This document shows positions 24,201 through 35,793 of a DNA stretch of 64,000 bases, in pieces. Both the position numbers and the translations under genes were made by a program. The stretch's first letter is position 1. Every line of letters starts with the position of its first letter. Source of the DNA: Rallus limicola (Eukaryota > Chordata > Aves > Gruiformes > Rallidae). The notes under the pieces were generated by a model, which worked only from the letters and a program-made list of their open reading frames with translations, did not search any database and was not told the DNA's origin. The stretch lies in NCBI GenBank assembly GCA_022605955.1, contig JAKCOZ010000015.1, positions 5,461,287-5,525,286 on the forward strand, read 5' to 3'.

Positions 24201-27200
24201 TCTCCTTTGTGAAGAAGTCAGGCTTTCTTTTATTAGCTAGAAAAAATTGAAACAAAGCCTGAGTATAACTTTGTAATGCCAAGAGCATTTCCCTCATTCT
24301 TTATCCTCAAAGATGCTATTTATCTACTTTTAAGTTTTCTTTAAAAAGAAAGATATATTAAAGTATGCTTGGAATAAAAATGCCTGGAAGCATTCTTTGG
24401 TTTATTTAGAAACTTCAGTTTGTTTGGAAGGAATACTTTTCATCTGGTCCTTCAAAATGCTTAAGAGCAATGTAAAAGAAAAGCTGAAATGACTGTGTTT
24501 ATTTCCTTGGGACTTCCTAATGGCAGATTACAAGGGGGGATTTTGTTTTCTGGACGTTTTGCAGATTGCTTATGGTAATGATCATGCTGTATAAGTTTAA
24601 ACTCTAATTATAACCAGAAAAGGTTTTGGCTAGAACTTGAAAACTGAACACGCTGTTTATTTGGTGGAAGACAAAATTAGATTGCTATCGTATTTGCTTA
24701 TAATGAGATCAGTAAATGAAAGAAAAACAGGATGTCTTTTAGCATGAATGATGTGCATTGCTCTCTCAAAAAATATGAGCTGCAAAGATTGCAACTGAAA
24801 GGGTTTGCTTGCATTGCTGTGAAGGTTTGGTACAGCTGAAAGCACTAACACTGCAATGAAGCAATGCTTTTTAAGTTCTGTGGGTCAGAACGAGTATCTG
24901 AGTGTTCTGTGGCCCGTCGGTCCCACCCAGGCAGCGCTGGATGCCATCGAGAAAAACTGGTCATTTTTCCTTGCTTGATTCTATCTTTTGCTGACATTTA
25001 GAATGAAACAAATGAAACTGAAACACGACAGGAAAATCCGCTGGGCATAAGGCATAAAGTCAGACTTGCATTTGCTGAAGAACCGAAAGAGTAATATTTC
25101 ACACCATCTCACTGCTCTCCCCAGCCACAGGCGTTTGGGAGGGTCCTGGAATGGTTCTCCAGTGACAGCACGCCTCAGGGCAGGAGTAAGGCTCCCCAAG
25201 GTGCAGCTCAGCGCTGCTCAGCAGATTGCTGCCGCTGCCAGGATCGCAGAGGGAGAGCAGGAGTGTGCTGCATTGCAGGTGGAGGTGCACTGGGGAGGAA
25301 TTCTGTTCAGTTCTTCACCCTGATTCTTCCTTTAGTCTGTTCTGCTCCATTCCTTCTCCTACCTTAATTCTAGCTCTTGCCCTTAACTCTGCTTCTTGAT
25401 CTATTCTGTTGAAGATCACAGGAGATCTCGGAGATAGATAGGTAGTGACCTCCCACCTGGTGCAGCAGAAAATGCAATAGGAATCATAACATTAAGCACT
25501 GAGTTTTGGGGGTTTTCTCTTCTTTGGTTGTGGGTGGTTTTTTGTTGTTTTTCTTTGTTTTCAGGTGTTGGCTTTCAGTTCATCACGTAGAAAGCTTTAG
25601 AGTCAAGTGCTGCAGCAATACATAGGGAGAAGTCAGAAGGACAGTGAGCCCAGGTTAACCATACCTTGTCTCTTTAGTCTTACGCAGTGGAATGAGAAGT
25701 TTATTCAGCATTGTTCCATGGTAAACTTAGACTGTTTTAAGACCAGGTTCCTGGTATAGAGGATCTTTTGATGTGACCTGAGATAGTAATTCATGGAATA
25801 TTACCAACTCTTAGTTTAGAGGTGAAACATTCCCCAAATCAGGATGCTTCCAGCTGAGAAAAATAAGCAGATAATGGACAAACAAGAATGTTTCAATAAT
25901 ACTGACTTTGATTTACTTTTGATTAGTTTAAGGAAGATGGTCAACAAGCAGGAAGAATATAGTAATCCAACAATCTTGACTGTAAAATCCTTGAATTTAG
26001 GAATATAAATTCCTATTTCCTTAAGAATAAAAGCTATCAGAATGCGAGACTAAATCATATCATGAATTAAATCCTAATTAGAAATCAAATGGAGGACTTA
26101 AATACTCTGTTAGTAATGTTGCAAAAATGGTCCTAAGATGCTCTGAAATAAAAACTTTAAAGCTTTGTTAGTGATTTGCTGAATTCAAGAAAAAAAACCC
26201 TCTGTTTCATTGGCAATATCTTTCTGGCCCTACAGAATTTGCCCTGCAGCCGTACAGTTTCAGGGTTTTAGTTGTCAGGTATTCAGAACAGACACTTTAA
26301 TAATTGTTTTCCTAATTTAACTTCTTATTCCTGCTTTTAATCCTGGCCAATTTTTAAATATCCTCTCTATTTTTGGTATTCATGTAAACCATTTGTAAGG
26401 GAAAATACACTTTAATAAACCTTTTTTTAATTAAAAAGCCATTTTTTGACTTGGTGAGATTTGGGTAAAAACATGTGCAATGGTCTGCTTCACATGGTGA
26501 CCCATTCAGCGAAGGCTTATGTTCAGTGCCTTAATGGTGATGGAAAGAAGTCAATTGCTGTAAGAAGAGTAGTTCACAGCACGCTATGGTCACTCAAATA
26601 GGATTTTTTTGTAAATTATTGCTTTGCCATGGTGTAAATTATCTCATTCTGGTCTTCATTCTCCTCAGGGCATCCATGTCCGAGGGTGGCAGCGTGTGGC
26701 TGCCTTCATGGACGAAGCCACTGGCAGCGCGCCATCAGCACTGTGCTAGCAGCAGTGTCCTTTCTTCCCACACCCAAAGTTTAGAACCCAAAGAAGTATT
26801 TTAGTTTTCTCACTTTGTAGCTTTGTCAACTTGTAGAAGGAAGCGATTTCAAATAGGAAGAAGACCTGTGTGTGTGGTTGTTTCCTGGTGGGTGTCCTGA
26901 TTTCGGAAGGAACTCCTCCATGGGCACTTTTCGAAAAGCTCCTAAGCTTCTGGCCTCTAGCCATATGGCACATTTCGTGTGCCGCTTGGTTTTGAAGGCC
27001 ATTTTTCAAATGCAACTCTCTTTACAACCCAATTCTTTCTGTCACAGTTGTTTTCCTGATTCCCACCACTCCTCCAGGACACTGCTATAGTCCCTCTTTC
27101 TAAGCAGGTGAGGAAATAACCCACATTAAAACTGAAAGTAACCTCTTTACTCTTGTGACCGCTCCTACACAGTTCAGCTGTGAACACTGGTGGTTGAGGG

Positions 27201-28527
27201 ATTCACAGTTAAGCTTACACCCACCTGCAGTTGATGTTTCTGCATTTTTTTCCCCCTGATTCTCTGTTTGTTTATTGTTAGAGGTATATGCTCAAGTGTT
27301 AGTGGGGTGAACTACATAGGGTGGCTGAGCCATATGTTAATGCGATCTCCTCAGGAACGAAATCAAGCGTAACTCTCTTGTGGTAGACTAACTTTTGATA
27401 ATTAAAGAATAAAATGGTTTATCTGCATGAAGAAAATGTTTTAGAATTCTGGAATGAATTGAATTTTCAGTTAGTGGGTTCATCTACAAATGGCGCACTG
27501 AATCTGTGTTGCGTTTGCTTTGTTGTTGTGTTGGTGTTTGAGGAACCACATGAGAAGCTAGGCGGTAAAAGAAAAGGGAGAGAGTAAGAGAAAGAAATCA
27601 AATTACCTTTTTTTGGCTTTATGTTGGTATATCTATAAAATACAAATATCAGCAGAACATTCTCAATTTTTTATTTAACTTTCTATCCCCAACTCTGGCC
27701 ACATCTTTTTGTCAGATTTGACACAAATCAAGGAGTAGTTTTAAATAAAAAAATTACTTTCAGATGAGTTAACTTTTATTGAAAAAATATTTCCAAATTT
27801 TATGTTTCGTGGCTGATTTGAAAACTTTGTGTTAAAAGTGAAGTTGAAAATATATGCAAAAATATTAAGTGTCCTTTTTCTTTATAAAGTTAATAGAAGG
27901 TAAAGTTAATGGAAGGTATTCACTTCACACTTAGGTATGGAAGAGAACAGGAACAGTTTTATTTTTTTCTATAAGTAGTAACTTCATGGGATTATAATGT
28001 CATATTTCTTGATAATACATAAGTGCTTTTACTCCTACATGTACTTTCACAAAATGTAAATTTAGTGAGTCACATTTAAAGTACAAAGGCACTGGGAGTT
28101 TGAAAGATTATTTTGCTTTATGCAGCAGAAACCATTATTTGGTATCAAGTCCCAAAACTTTTAAATCATCAAAGTTACAAAAGTATTGCAGTAATTATAG
28201 TAAATACTGTGAATAAGCTACTCGGTTGATATCTAAATTTAGTTTGTGCAAAGAATTAATAGACACTTCTGTTTTACGTTTGTAGAATAATTTTAATTAG
28301 AAGCAATTAAATAAAATTACATTACTCCAAAGTAAATTGCTGCTTTCCAAATTTTTTTTTAAAAGCCTTCTATATCCCATTTGTATGTGAAAGCTTACTG
28401 CAGTGAAAGTTTCACTGGATTGTTTTTCTGTAGGAAGAGCTTCAGATCAGTTCAAGGAACCCTTCTATGTAGATGGGTTTTACAGACTTAATCAGATTTC
28501 CTTATTTGTGGCATTTTTTTTCTCCAG
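24201..28527. other. Non-coding stretch, no gene recognised
   Basis: Mixed A+T-rich DNA with G+C-richer patches at about 24900-25300 and 26660-26780. Open frames of 60-90 codons on both strands in those patches overlap each other and lack domains. A short exact-type tandem duplication at 27885-27916 is listed separately. No transposon is recognised. Confidence 0.5.
27885..27916 (+). repeat. 16-bp tandem duplication
   Basis: The unit 'taaagttaatagaagg' (27885-27900) is followed directly by 'taaagttaatggaagg' (27901-27916), with a single A/G difference. Probably a replication-slippage duplication. Confidence 0.9.
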
Positions 28528-28694
28528 AGCATTTGGTGCTGCTGCTGTGCAAGCCAGGAGCGGAATTAAATGGACAACCCATTAAGCTCTGTTTTGAAAT
28601 CTGTCATAATGTTTATGGTGTAGATTTTGTCTTTGAGTTTGATGTAGCTGATACTTCCTTGAAAGGAGTTATCTGGCCAAAAAAACATTCCTAG
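28528..28694 (+). other. Candidate terminal exon or degraded gene fragment
   Basis: A strong acceptor ('attttttttctccag', AG at 28526-28527) precedes 55 open codons ending at a TAG at 28692-28694. The product has a hydrophobic start (HLVLLLCKPGAELNGQPIK) and an acidic, aromatic middle (VYGVDFVFEFDVADTS), ending WPKKHS. It looks protein-like, but I recognise no family and no splice donor partner. A second 60-codon frame starts two bases after the stop in another phase (28697-28879), which could mean one frameshifted ancestral reading frame or coincidence. Confidence 0.2.
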
Positions 28695-29539
28695 AAATGT
28701 ATGCACAGGAAGGGCTGCTGCTGCAATTTTTAAAGTGTGGTTACAACAGTGACTATGTCCATGACCCAAATGAAATGTCTTCCTTTGTCACTACTGTGAT
28801 AGCAGCATTGTTTGGCATAAGTACTGGATGGAAAAGATGGGCTAAGGACAAAGTCATTCTCCTAAAGCTTCTCTCCTGAAGTGCCTTGTCATGCAGCCAA
28901 CAAAAAGTCCCTAATTTGTGCTGGAGCAACATCTATGCACCATGAACATAAAATAGTATGTGGAATACTTGGAATTCAGTTTTATGATCTGAATGTTCTA
29001 GAAAAAGGAATTGGTTATCCAAAAGGCAGTGAATAGGGAAAAACTTTCTGCTGCCAGTAGTAATGATAGATAGACAAGGTCCTTGCCAGTCAGAAAGGGA
29101 AGTAAACTGCCCCATGTGTATTGGCCACCACTTTTATCAGTAGAAGAAAATTTTGTGTTTTGCCACTTCCATCTCTGATTGTGTTTCCACCTCTCTGAAT
29201 GGAAAATTGGCAAATGAGCTTGTGTATAGCAGGCTTTGAGATGAGCAACAGTATTTAATGACTGCTGCTACTTGTGTCCTTCAGTATTTGAGTTTAGTGA
29301 ACAAGAATGTTTCACGTGAAGAAGTTTGGTTATTCTAATGGAATTGAATTCTAATTTCTCATCTGCTCAGATGAGATCAGACAAAATCTTTCTAATATGG
29401 AGATGCATATTGCAGCTGTGAGTGCAAATAACATTAAATTGCCTTTAAAATCACAACAATGAAAATAATGTTAAAATATAATTATTAATATTACTATATA
29501 TTATTAATAATACCCTTAAAAGAATTACTAAGGTTTGCC
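28695..29539. other. Non-coding stretch, A+T-rich
   Basis: Contains the 60-codon plus frame 28697-28879 mentioned with its neighbour and a very A+T-rich patch at about 29459-29516 built of TTAATA and ATTAAT words. No gene or transposon is recognised. Confidence 0.5.
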
Positions 29540-29632
29540 TCTTTTTCTTTTGCTTCTTTTTTTCTTTTCTTCATAATTCGTGAGTATCCAAAGCCAAGAA
29601 AGAAAAGAAGAAACAAAAGCAAGAAGAAAGAA
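29540..29632. repeat. Polypyrimidine/polypurine imperfect inverted repeat
   Basis: A C/T-only arm (29540-29571) is followed after about 25 bases by an A/G-rich arm (29597-29632) that is close to its reverse complement; for example 'aagaaaagaagaaacaaaagc' (split by one C) pairs with the left arm with a few mismatches. The pair could form a long hairpin or cruciform, or a long stem in a transcript. No terminal target-site duplication is evident, so I do not call it a transposon. Confidence 0.65.
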
Positions 29633-31454
29633 ATGTGCGACTTTTTTATTCTGTAGAGTAAGAAACTTTAAATTTCCTTAAAACGAAGCTGAGATTTTTT
29701 CAGCTGGTCGCCTTTGCATCCTCATAGCAGGTTACAGCACCTTTGTCATCTTGGCTTCTATCCATATGATGTTTCTAAAATTAGGATCAGCAAATTCTCA
29801 GCTCTCAAATACCATTTAGTCTATAACTGATTTGACACCATGCTTCACCCAAAAGGAGAGTGTGTATAACACTTGTAGATTGACACATACCTGGTCTTGA
29901 CTCAGTTTTCTTTTGCCTTCCTGAGTTTGCCTTAGCTACTTTATGCTGGACATAACTCTTGTTTATATATAAACTCATCCTCATCTGCTTTGCAGTGTAA
30001 TTTACCACTAAGGACAAGATCATTTGAATTTAGAATATTTGAGTGGGAAAAATGGTGATGCTTAGTGATACTTACACTAAAATATTTTGATTTCTGTGCC
30101 TCCAGTCTAATATGCTGATTTTGCATCTTCTATTAAATGGTGTGGGAGTTCTCATGCTTTGACTAGACCATCACAGAAGTACAAATGCAAAATAGGAATG
30201 AAAGAAAAGATGGTTTGGAATAAAATTTTTAATCCCTTTTTATTATATTGTGCCACAGAATAGCTTTGGTCCTGAGAATATGTAACATCCAGAACAGAAT
30301 GGTATGAACATAAATGTCTAATATTTGCTGTAAACACAGTAATCCAACAAGATATTGCTTAATGTAAAACCTGCTTTCTCAAAGAAATCATGATGATTTC
30401 TACTCAGGCTGTCTAACCCTAGAGATTTTCTCTCCCATTTATGTCCTGCAGCCAATATAAAAGATTTCTGAATTATGAAAGGAGCTGATGTTTTTGATAT
30501 AATCATTGTGTGGCAATAAGCAAGAATTACTGACTGCCTGAAAACATGACATTTAATTTGTTATTTTTATGCTACCAGAGGTTAAACAGCTATTGTATTA
30601 TAATTTAGTATTCAAGTTGCTAATTAAAATAGATAACATCCAGGTATACTAGTTGGCAGTGAAGCTATTAAAGTTACTTTAAGTCAGACAAATATATATT
30701 TGAGTGCTGTGAAAAGGCAGCTATTTATCCAATGTTGTGATGGCTAGGAATGGGCAAAAATTGGCTACTTGCATCATGTCCTAATTAACGTGGCTTTTTC
30801 TATGACAGTCCATTACTTGAGAAGATACAAGTGTGGATGATGCTGCTACAGAAATGTCAGTGTGGAATCTTCCTGTCATTTCTTCTTAGTATGTCATTGC
30901 CAGGTGCAATAGTTATCCTCCTTCCTGTCAGAAAAGCAGGCAAATCTGGGTGTTCTCATGGTTTGTACTGTAGCCACCATAACTGGGTATAAATCAAGAA
31001 CAGGAAAAGTGGTGGTGTTATATCACTATATTGATTATTCGCATTTCTTTAAGAAAAGCAAGTTGTTATAAATTTGATCTGCCTCCTGCTCTGATGATGA
31101 CAAAGGATCGCTACAGTAAAGACTAAAATGCTTCTTACAAAAACTATGACCATCACTTTCCAATATCCTCTTTTACTATGTTTTACCCACTTGCCAGCCT
31201 GGCTTGTGCCAAGCTACATAAGAGAAAATTAGTTCCATATATCTATATCCTCTATAAAGTGCATAAAAAATAAATCTTGTTCTGATGAATCTAAGTTGGA
31301 ACTTCTATTGTGATTGTGAATGTAATTTGTCATGTAGTTGATATAGTAGTAAAGTTACTATATTTCAGACTATTAAAGAAATAGGTATCTATTTTAGTTA
31401 CCAGAAAGCAATATTTTTTTTATATACTAGTAGCTGAAAAGTGTTGCACAGGAT

Positions 31455-31560
31455 TGTTTTTTTTCTGGGTTTTGTGGGGTTTTTTTGTTTAGGTGTTAGG
31501 TGTTTGTTGTTGCTATGTTGTTTGGTTGGGTTGTATTTGTTTGGTTTTTGTTGGTTGTTA
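31455..31560 (+). repeat. G/T-rich low-complexity tract
   Basis: About 105 bases almost free of A and C, built of GTTTGG, TTGTTG and GGTTTTT words. It is strand-asymmetric, like the tracts at 13.07, 44.25 and 60.61 kb, all of which are G/T-rich on the plus strand. Confidence 0.8.
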
Positions 31561-32813
31561 ATAGAACATTTGCAATGGGAACCTTAACTTTCATCTCTTC
31601 AAGGATTAGGTCCAAATAATACAACTTAAAATTGATTACTTCTATTCTTATTACTTCTTGATAATTAAATTTCTGTTATGTATGAAATATCAAGCAAATT
31701 GAAAATTTCCAGATATGTAACATTACTTTTTGTTGCATTTGGTACATGTTACATAATAGGAAATGAAGCAGACTTTCTATATTCATTTTCAAAGTGTGAA
31801 GATTAGCTGCTGAGAAAATGATGGCTAAACATGTAAGCAAATGAAAATTTCAGCAGCTTTTATGTGCTGAAATTTCATGCCAACCTAATTTACCTCTATT
31901 TTGATAACATATAAAGTACTGTGACATAGGGGAAAGCAGACTAGTTAATAAGGTTTGTTTTTTTGTTTTCATTACTTGTTCTTTTTGATAAAATTTCCTC
32001 AGGCTTTAAGTCATCTTATCTTGGTGTACACTGTGCTGGTAACTCACTTTAACTTCCAGGTCCTACCTTGAGTTCTTAATAATATTCAGCTTTCATTTAA
32101 ACATAAATGAAATAAAATCTGCATATCAATCATCAAATGAAAGTACTTCAGGGTTTTCTCATTTCTTGATATGAAATAATTATGTAAACTTAATCATGCT
32201 GCTTCTTGATCATCAGTAGCTATCACAGTCCTGCAACCCAAACAGCTCAAAATTATCATGAATTGAAGGTCTTTTTTGAAAGAGGAAAAACATGTATACA
32301 TGGCCATTCCTTTGCTGAACAATTGCCTGTGGAATACCTTCAATTTGAGGACTTCAAAATTCCTATTAAGTAAAAAAAGGAAGTCATAAGTCTTTGCTGC
32401 AGAGATGCTTAGTTTTCATAGGGAAGGTCAAAACTGTTGATGCTTCTGTCCATCTGCAAAGAATGGAGGATCTATGACTGTGCTCTATACTGACATGAGG
32501 CCCACCACCGTGCTGGGCTCACCTGGGCACAGGAGGTTGAAGAAACAAAGGAGGATTTGGGGTGGCAGAAGTCTCTCCTGCTAATTCAACTCAGGACTCC
32601 ACACACTTCTCTGTTAATAACCTCTTTTGTAATCAGCTCATTGTGTGCCAAGTGAAGTTGACTGTATTTGGAAACATTCCTGGGAAAATTCCAGCTACTC
32701 ACAAAATCGTTGTAATCAACTTGTGTGATAGGAACCATTAGAAATCAGAGACTTTTGAAGGGACTATGGTTTTCACTATGAGGAAGCTCGTTTTTACTGT
32801 TTACTTTTACTGG

Positions 32814-32829
32814 TTTTTTTTTTTTTTTT
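32814..32829 (+). repeat. Poly-T run (T16)
   Basis: An uninterrupted 16-base T run, flanked by 'ttactgg' and 'actgtttt'. It could be a reversed retroposon poly-A tail, but no adjacent element is recognised. Confidence 0.9.
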
Positions 32830-33926
32830 ACTGTTTTCATCACTCTGCTGCAATTTAGTGGTTTCTGAGGGAGGATTCTCTGAACTAAAGGATCCTCTGA
32901 ACTCAAGGCTCCCCTCAACTCTTTCACAGTCAAGTTTAACCTTGGAAGTTCTCTTTCTCTTACTTTCTTTTAGACTTCACCCAGGAAATGAGAATTCAAG
33001 AGTGTTTGCTTTGTTTAACTTTGTAATTATTGGCAATTTAATCTGCTATGCTGTTTGTAGATAAATATCCTCTCTCATTTGTTCAGTAAGGGCTTGTCTT
33101 AATGGGAGGTCTAATGCAATGATTCCAAGAGAAAATGGTGCTTGATGCCCATGGCAGTGATTTTCCAGTAGGGTAGTTTCTTCTATAATCACACTGTGGG
33201 TCAAAGAAGAAATCAAATATCCTCCTAGAATCACTTGATACTTGAGGTGAATAACATTCTATTTCCCATGTATCACCCAGATCCATATAGATCTCTCAGG
33301 TCTGTGGAGATTGAAGTTAGCTTTCTGAGAGGAGTAAGATGCACTTAATTGCTTAGCAATATTTTGACTTCTAACATATGAACAGTTATGGTGCACTTCC
33401 AGTGTTTGTTTTGCATAACTCCAGATAAACATGGGTATACTGTAGTCTGTTTTTTGTTGAAGATCTAGTGTTTATCCAGAAATAATAAATAAAAGCATTA
33501 ATATGTTATCTTTTATTATTTCAGGGCTTTATGCATGTGTGTTTATACATGTGCTGAGAATTCTTAGCCTAAAGGGCTTGATTATCTTCACACTTCTGTT
33601 TAGTAATCAGTCTTGCATTTCTGTGCCTGCCCTGTGAAAGGCAAACATCCTTAGGAACATTCTCACCCTGATTCCCATCCTACTCTGTTGGTGATGACCT
33701 CTTTTCTTTAGAGAGGGGAGAAATGGAGGCTTTTTTCTGAAGGAACATGTATACTGTGTTTTTTAATTCCTGCATTCTCTCAGTTGGGTCTTGAAATTTG
33801 AGTTGGAAGGAAATAAGTGATTCCATCCTGTTCTATCTCTTGCAATACAATTTCAGTGTAATCTCATCTGCATGAGTTAGAAGTCTGGATATCCACAATG
33901 TTATCATCAGGTCTCCAACATCATCT

Positions 33927-34294
33927 TAGCCTGGAGAAGATGGAGAGGGGATCCAATTAACACATACCAATATCTAAAGAGTGGATGACAAGAGGGTGGA
34001 CCCAGACTCTTCTCAGTGGTGGCCAGTGATAGGACAATGGACAACAGGCACCAACTGGAATGTGAGAAGTTCCATCTCAATGCAAGGAAAATCTTCCTCC
34101 CTTTGAGGGTGTCAGAGCACTGCAACCAGCTGCCCAGAGAGGCTGTGGAGTCTCCTTCTCTGGAGGTATTCAAACCCACCTGGAAGCGATCCCATGCAAC
34201 GTGCTCCAAGTGGGCCTGCTTTAGCAGGGGCTTGGCCTAGCTGATCTCCAAGGGTACCTTCCAACCCCTACTGTTCCAGGACTCTGATTCTGTA
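33927..34294 (+). mobile_element. CR1 LINE, 3' end (copy 3)
   Basis: Sense-oriented CR1 3' end. It starts in late ORF2 at 'agcctggagaagatggag' and continues through 'ccaatatctaaagagtgg', 'ctcttctcagtggtggcc' and 'cagctgcccagagaggc'. It then has 'gtggagtctccttctctgg' and 'gctttagcaggggcttgg', followed by 'ccttccaacccctac' and a final 'ctctgattctg'. The plus frame at 34016-34240 still reads KFHLNARKIFLPL and LPREAVESPSLEVFK, the C-terminal end of the CR1 ORF2 protein. The RT domain is missing through 5' truncation. The tail is diverged. Confidence 0.95.
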
Positions 34295-35036
34295 ATGTCA
34301 GACTCTTGATGAAGAGGCAGAGTTTGATGTTTATATAAAAATATGCCTATGATGATTTCACTTTATGTCGATTTTTTCCAGTTTGGTTGTAACTGGGAAG
34401 CTGGTAACCATATGGAAGTACCAAGAATATATATCTACTAATGCTAAGGACCTCGAGGTGTTCTTTACTAAATAAACAAAAGGTGGATGATTTCACTTGC
34501 AGATGCCAAATACCTGTTACAGGGTCAGTGGATCTGCTCAGTCTACAGTCTCTAAAATCAGTTGTGTGCAAATACCATTCCTGAGCTGGGAATAGTTGGG
34601 CAAGGCTTGTGGTGTTAACCTCTGTGTGCACCTTAGCACTGAAGGAGCAAACCAGCTCATTCCTGCTTACTTAATCTATTCAATAAATCACTGACAGTAA
34701 AACTTCTTGGTTGCCATTTAAATAGGAATTTAAAGTTGGGTGTAGATAAGATGGTGTGAATGCTTTCAGTGTTTGAGTGATAGTATTTCCAAAATCTTAC
34801 ACATTTCTATGTAACCACAGAAAAATGGGCACATGTATTCACAAACACTTGCAAATATAAGTGTAGTCTGCTCTGTCATCTAGAAAATGATGACAAATGA
34901 TGCTAGAAAAATTGTAGCCTATTGTCTTTTGTGGCGGTAGGTGAGCTTGTTGAATTCCTTCCCACCTCCTGCCCCAAATATTTCAAGTATCACAGCTTAA
35001 AGATGTTTAGTTTGACTTGATTTGTTGAGAGGTTGG

Positions 35037-35079
35037 GGTGTGCGTGTGTATGTGTGTGTGTGTGTGTATGTGTGTGTGG
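35037..35079 (+). repeat. TG dinucleotide microsatellite
   Basis: About 20 TG units with one CG and two TA interruptions, followed by G/T-rich sequence to about 35120. Alternating purine-pyrimidine of this length can adopt Z-DNA under supercoiling. Confidence 0.93.
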
Positions 35080-35775
35080 TGTTTGGGGTTTTTTGTTGGT
35101 TTGGTTCTTGTTGGGTTTTTTTAGTACTGCTGCTGACAGATACTTTCATGTGTCAGTAATGTTCATGATTTGTGGTGGAAAGGGAAAAAAGTTCAATGAC
35201 TTAAAGCTAGTGATAGTTTTACTGTATCATCACAACTTCAAGAAACCCGTGGCTCCCCATGGCCAAGTAGAAACTCTTCCCTGCCTTGGAGAGCCTGCCT
35301 CAGCGTGCGCCCCAGGCTGCGTTTGCTGTACGCTGCAGAAGGACTGCTGCTTTGCCAGCACTGCCCCGCTGAGCTACTGAAACTCTGACCACTTGAAGAA
35401 ACTAATCCAGATAGGAATTTAGGATTAAGGATTAGGCTAAATGTTTTGGATCTTAGAGAAGAAACGTGTTTTTCAATTCTTATAGTATGAGGAAGCTTTT
35501 ATGATGATAAAAATCTTTGTTAGACTTCTTATTTCTTTCGTTGGCTTCTGTGTTAGAACTGATCGGCAGTTAGGAAGGTGAGCCAGTAGAAGCAGAAGAG
35601 CACAGGACAGAGGAGGCTGACAGAGCTCAGCTCAGGCATTGAGATCATTGGAATCATACAAGCCTTTGTCTTCAACACTTCTCCACACCCCACTCCTGTG
35701 TTCTGAGGAGGACAGTTGCTAGTTTTTTATTTTTTAAAGAATCTTGCAGAGGTTTGTGGGATCTCACTGCTGAGA

Positions 35776-35793
35776 CCCCCCCCACCCCCCCCC
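35776..35793 (-). repeat. Poly-C tract (C8-A-C9)
   Basis: Eight C's, one A, then nine C's. On the minus strand this is two long G runs separated by one T, which fits a compact G-quadruplex; the plus strand fits an i-motif. It is also a typical place for assembly or sequencing length error. Confidence 0.9.

Larger units (their letters stand above)
29633..33926. other. Non-coding stretch, very A+T-rich
   Basis: One of the most A+T-rich parts of the window, with no recognised gene or transposon. Open frames are 60-68 codons and featureless. Simple tracts inside it are listed separately. Confidence 0.55.

Noticed and set aside
35033..35380. 115-codon plus frame
   Set aside because: It begins in the TG microsatellite and G/T-rich tract, giving Val-Cys repeats. 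The remainder has no recognisable features.
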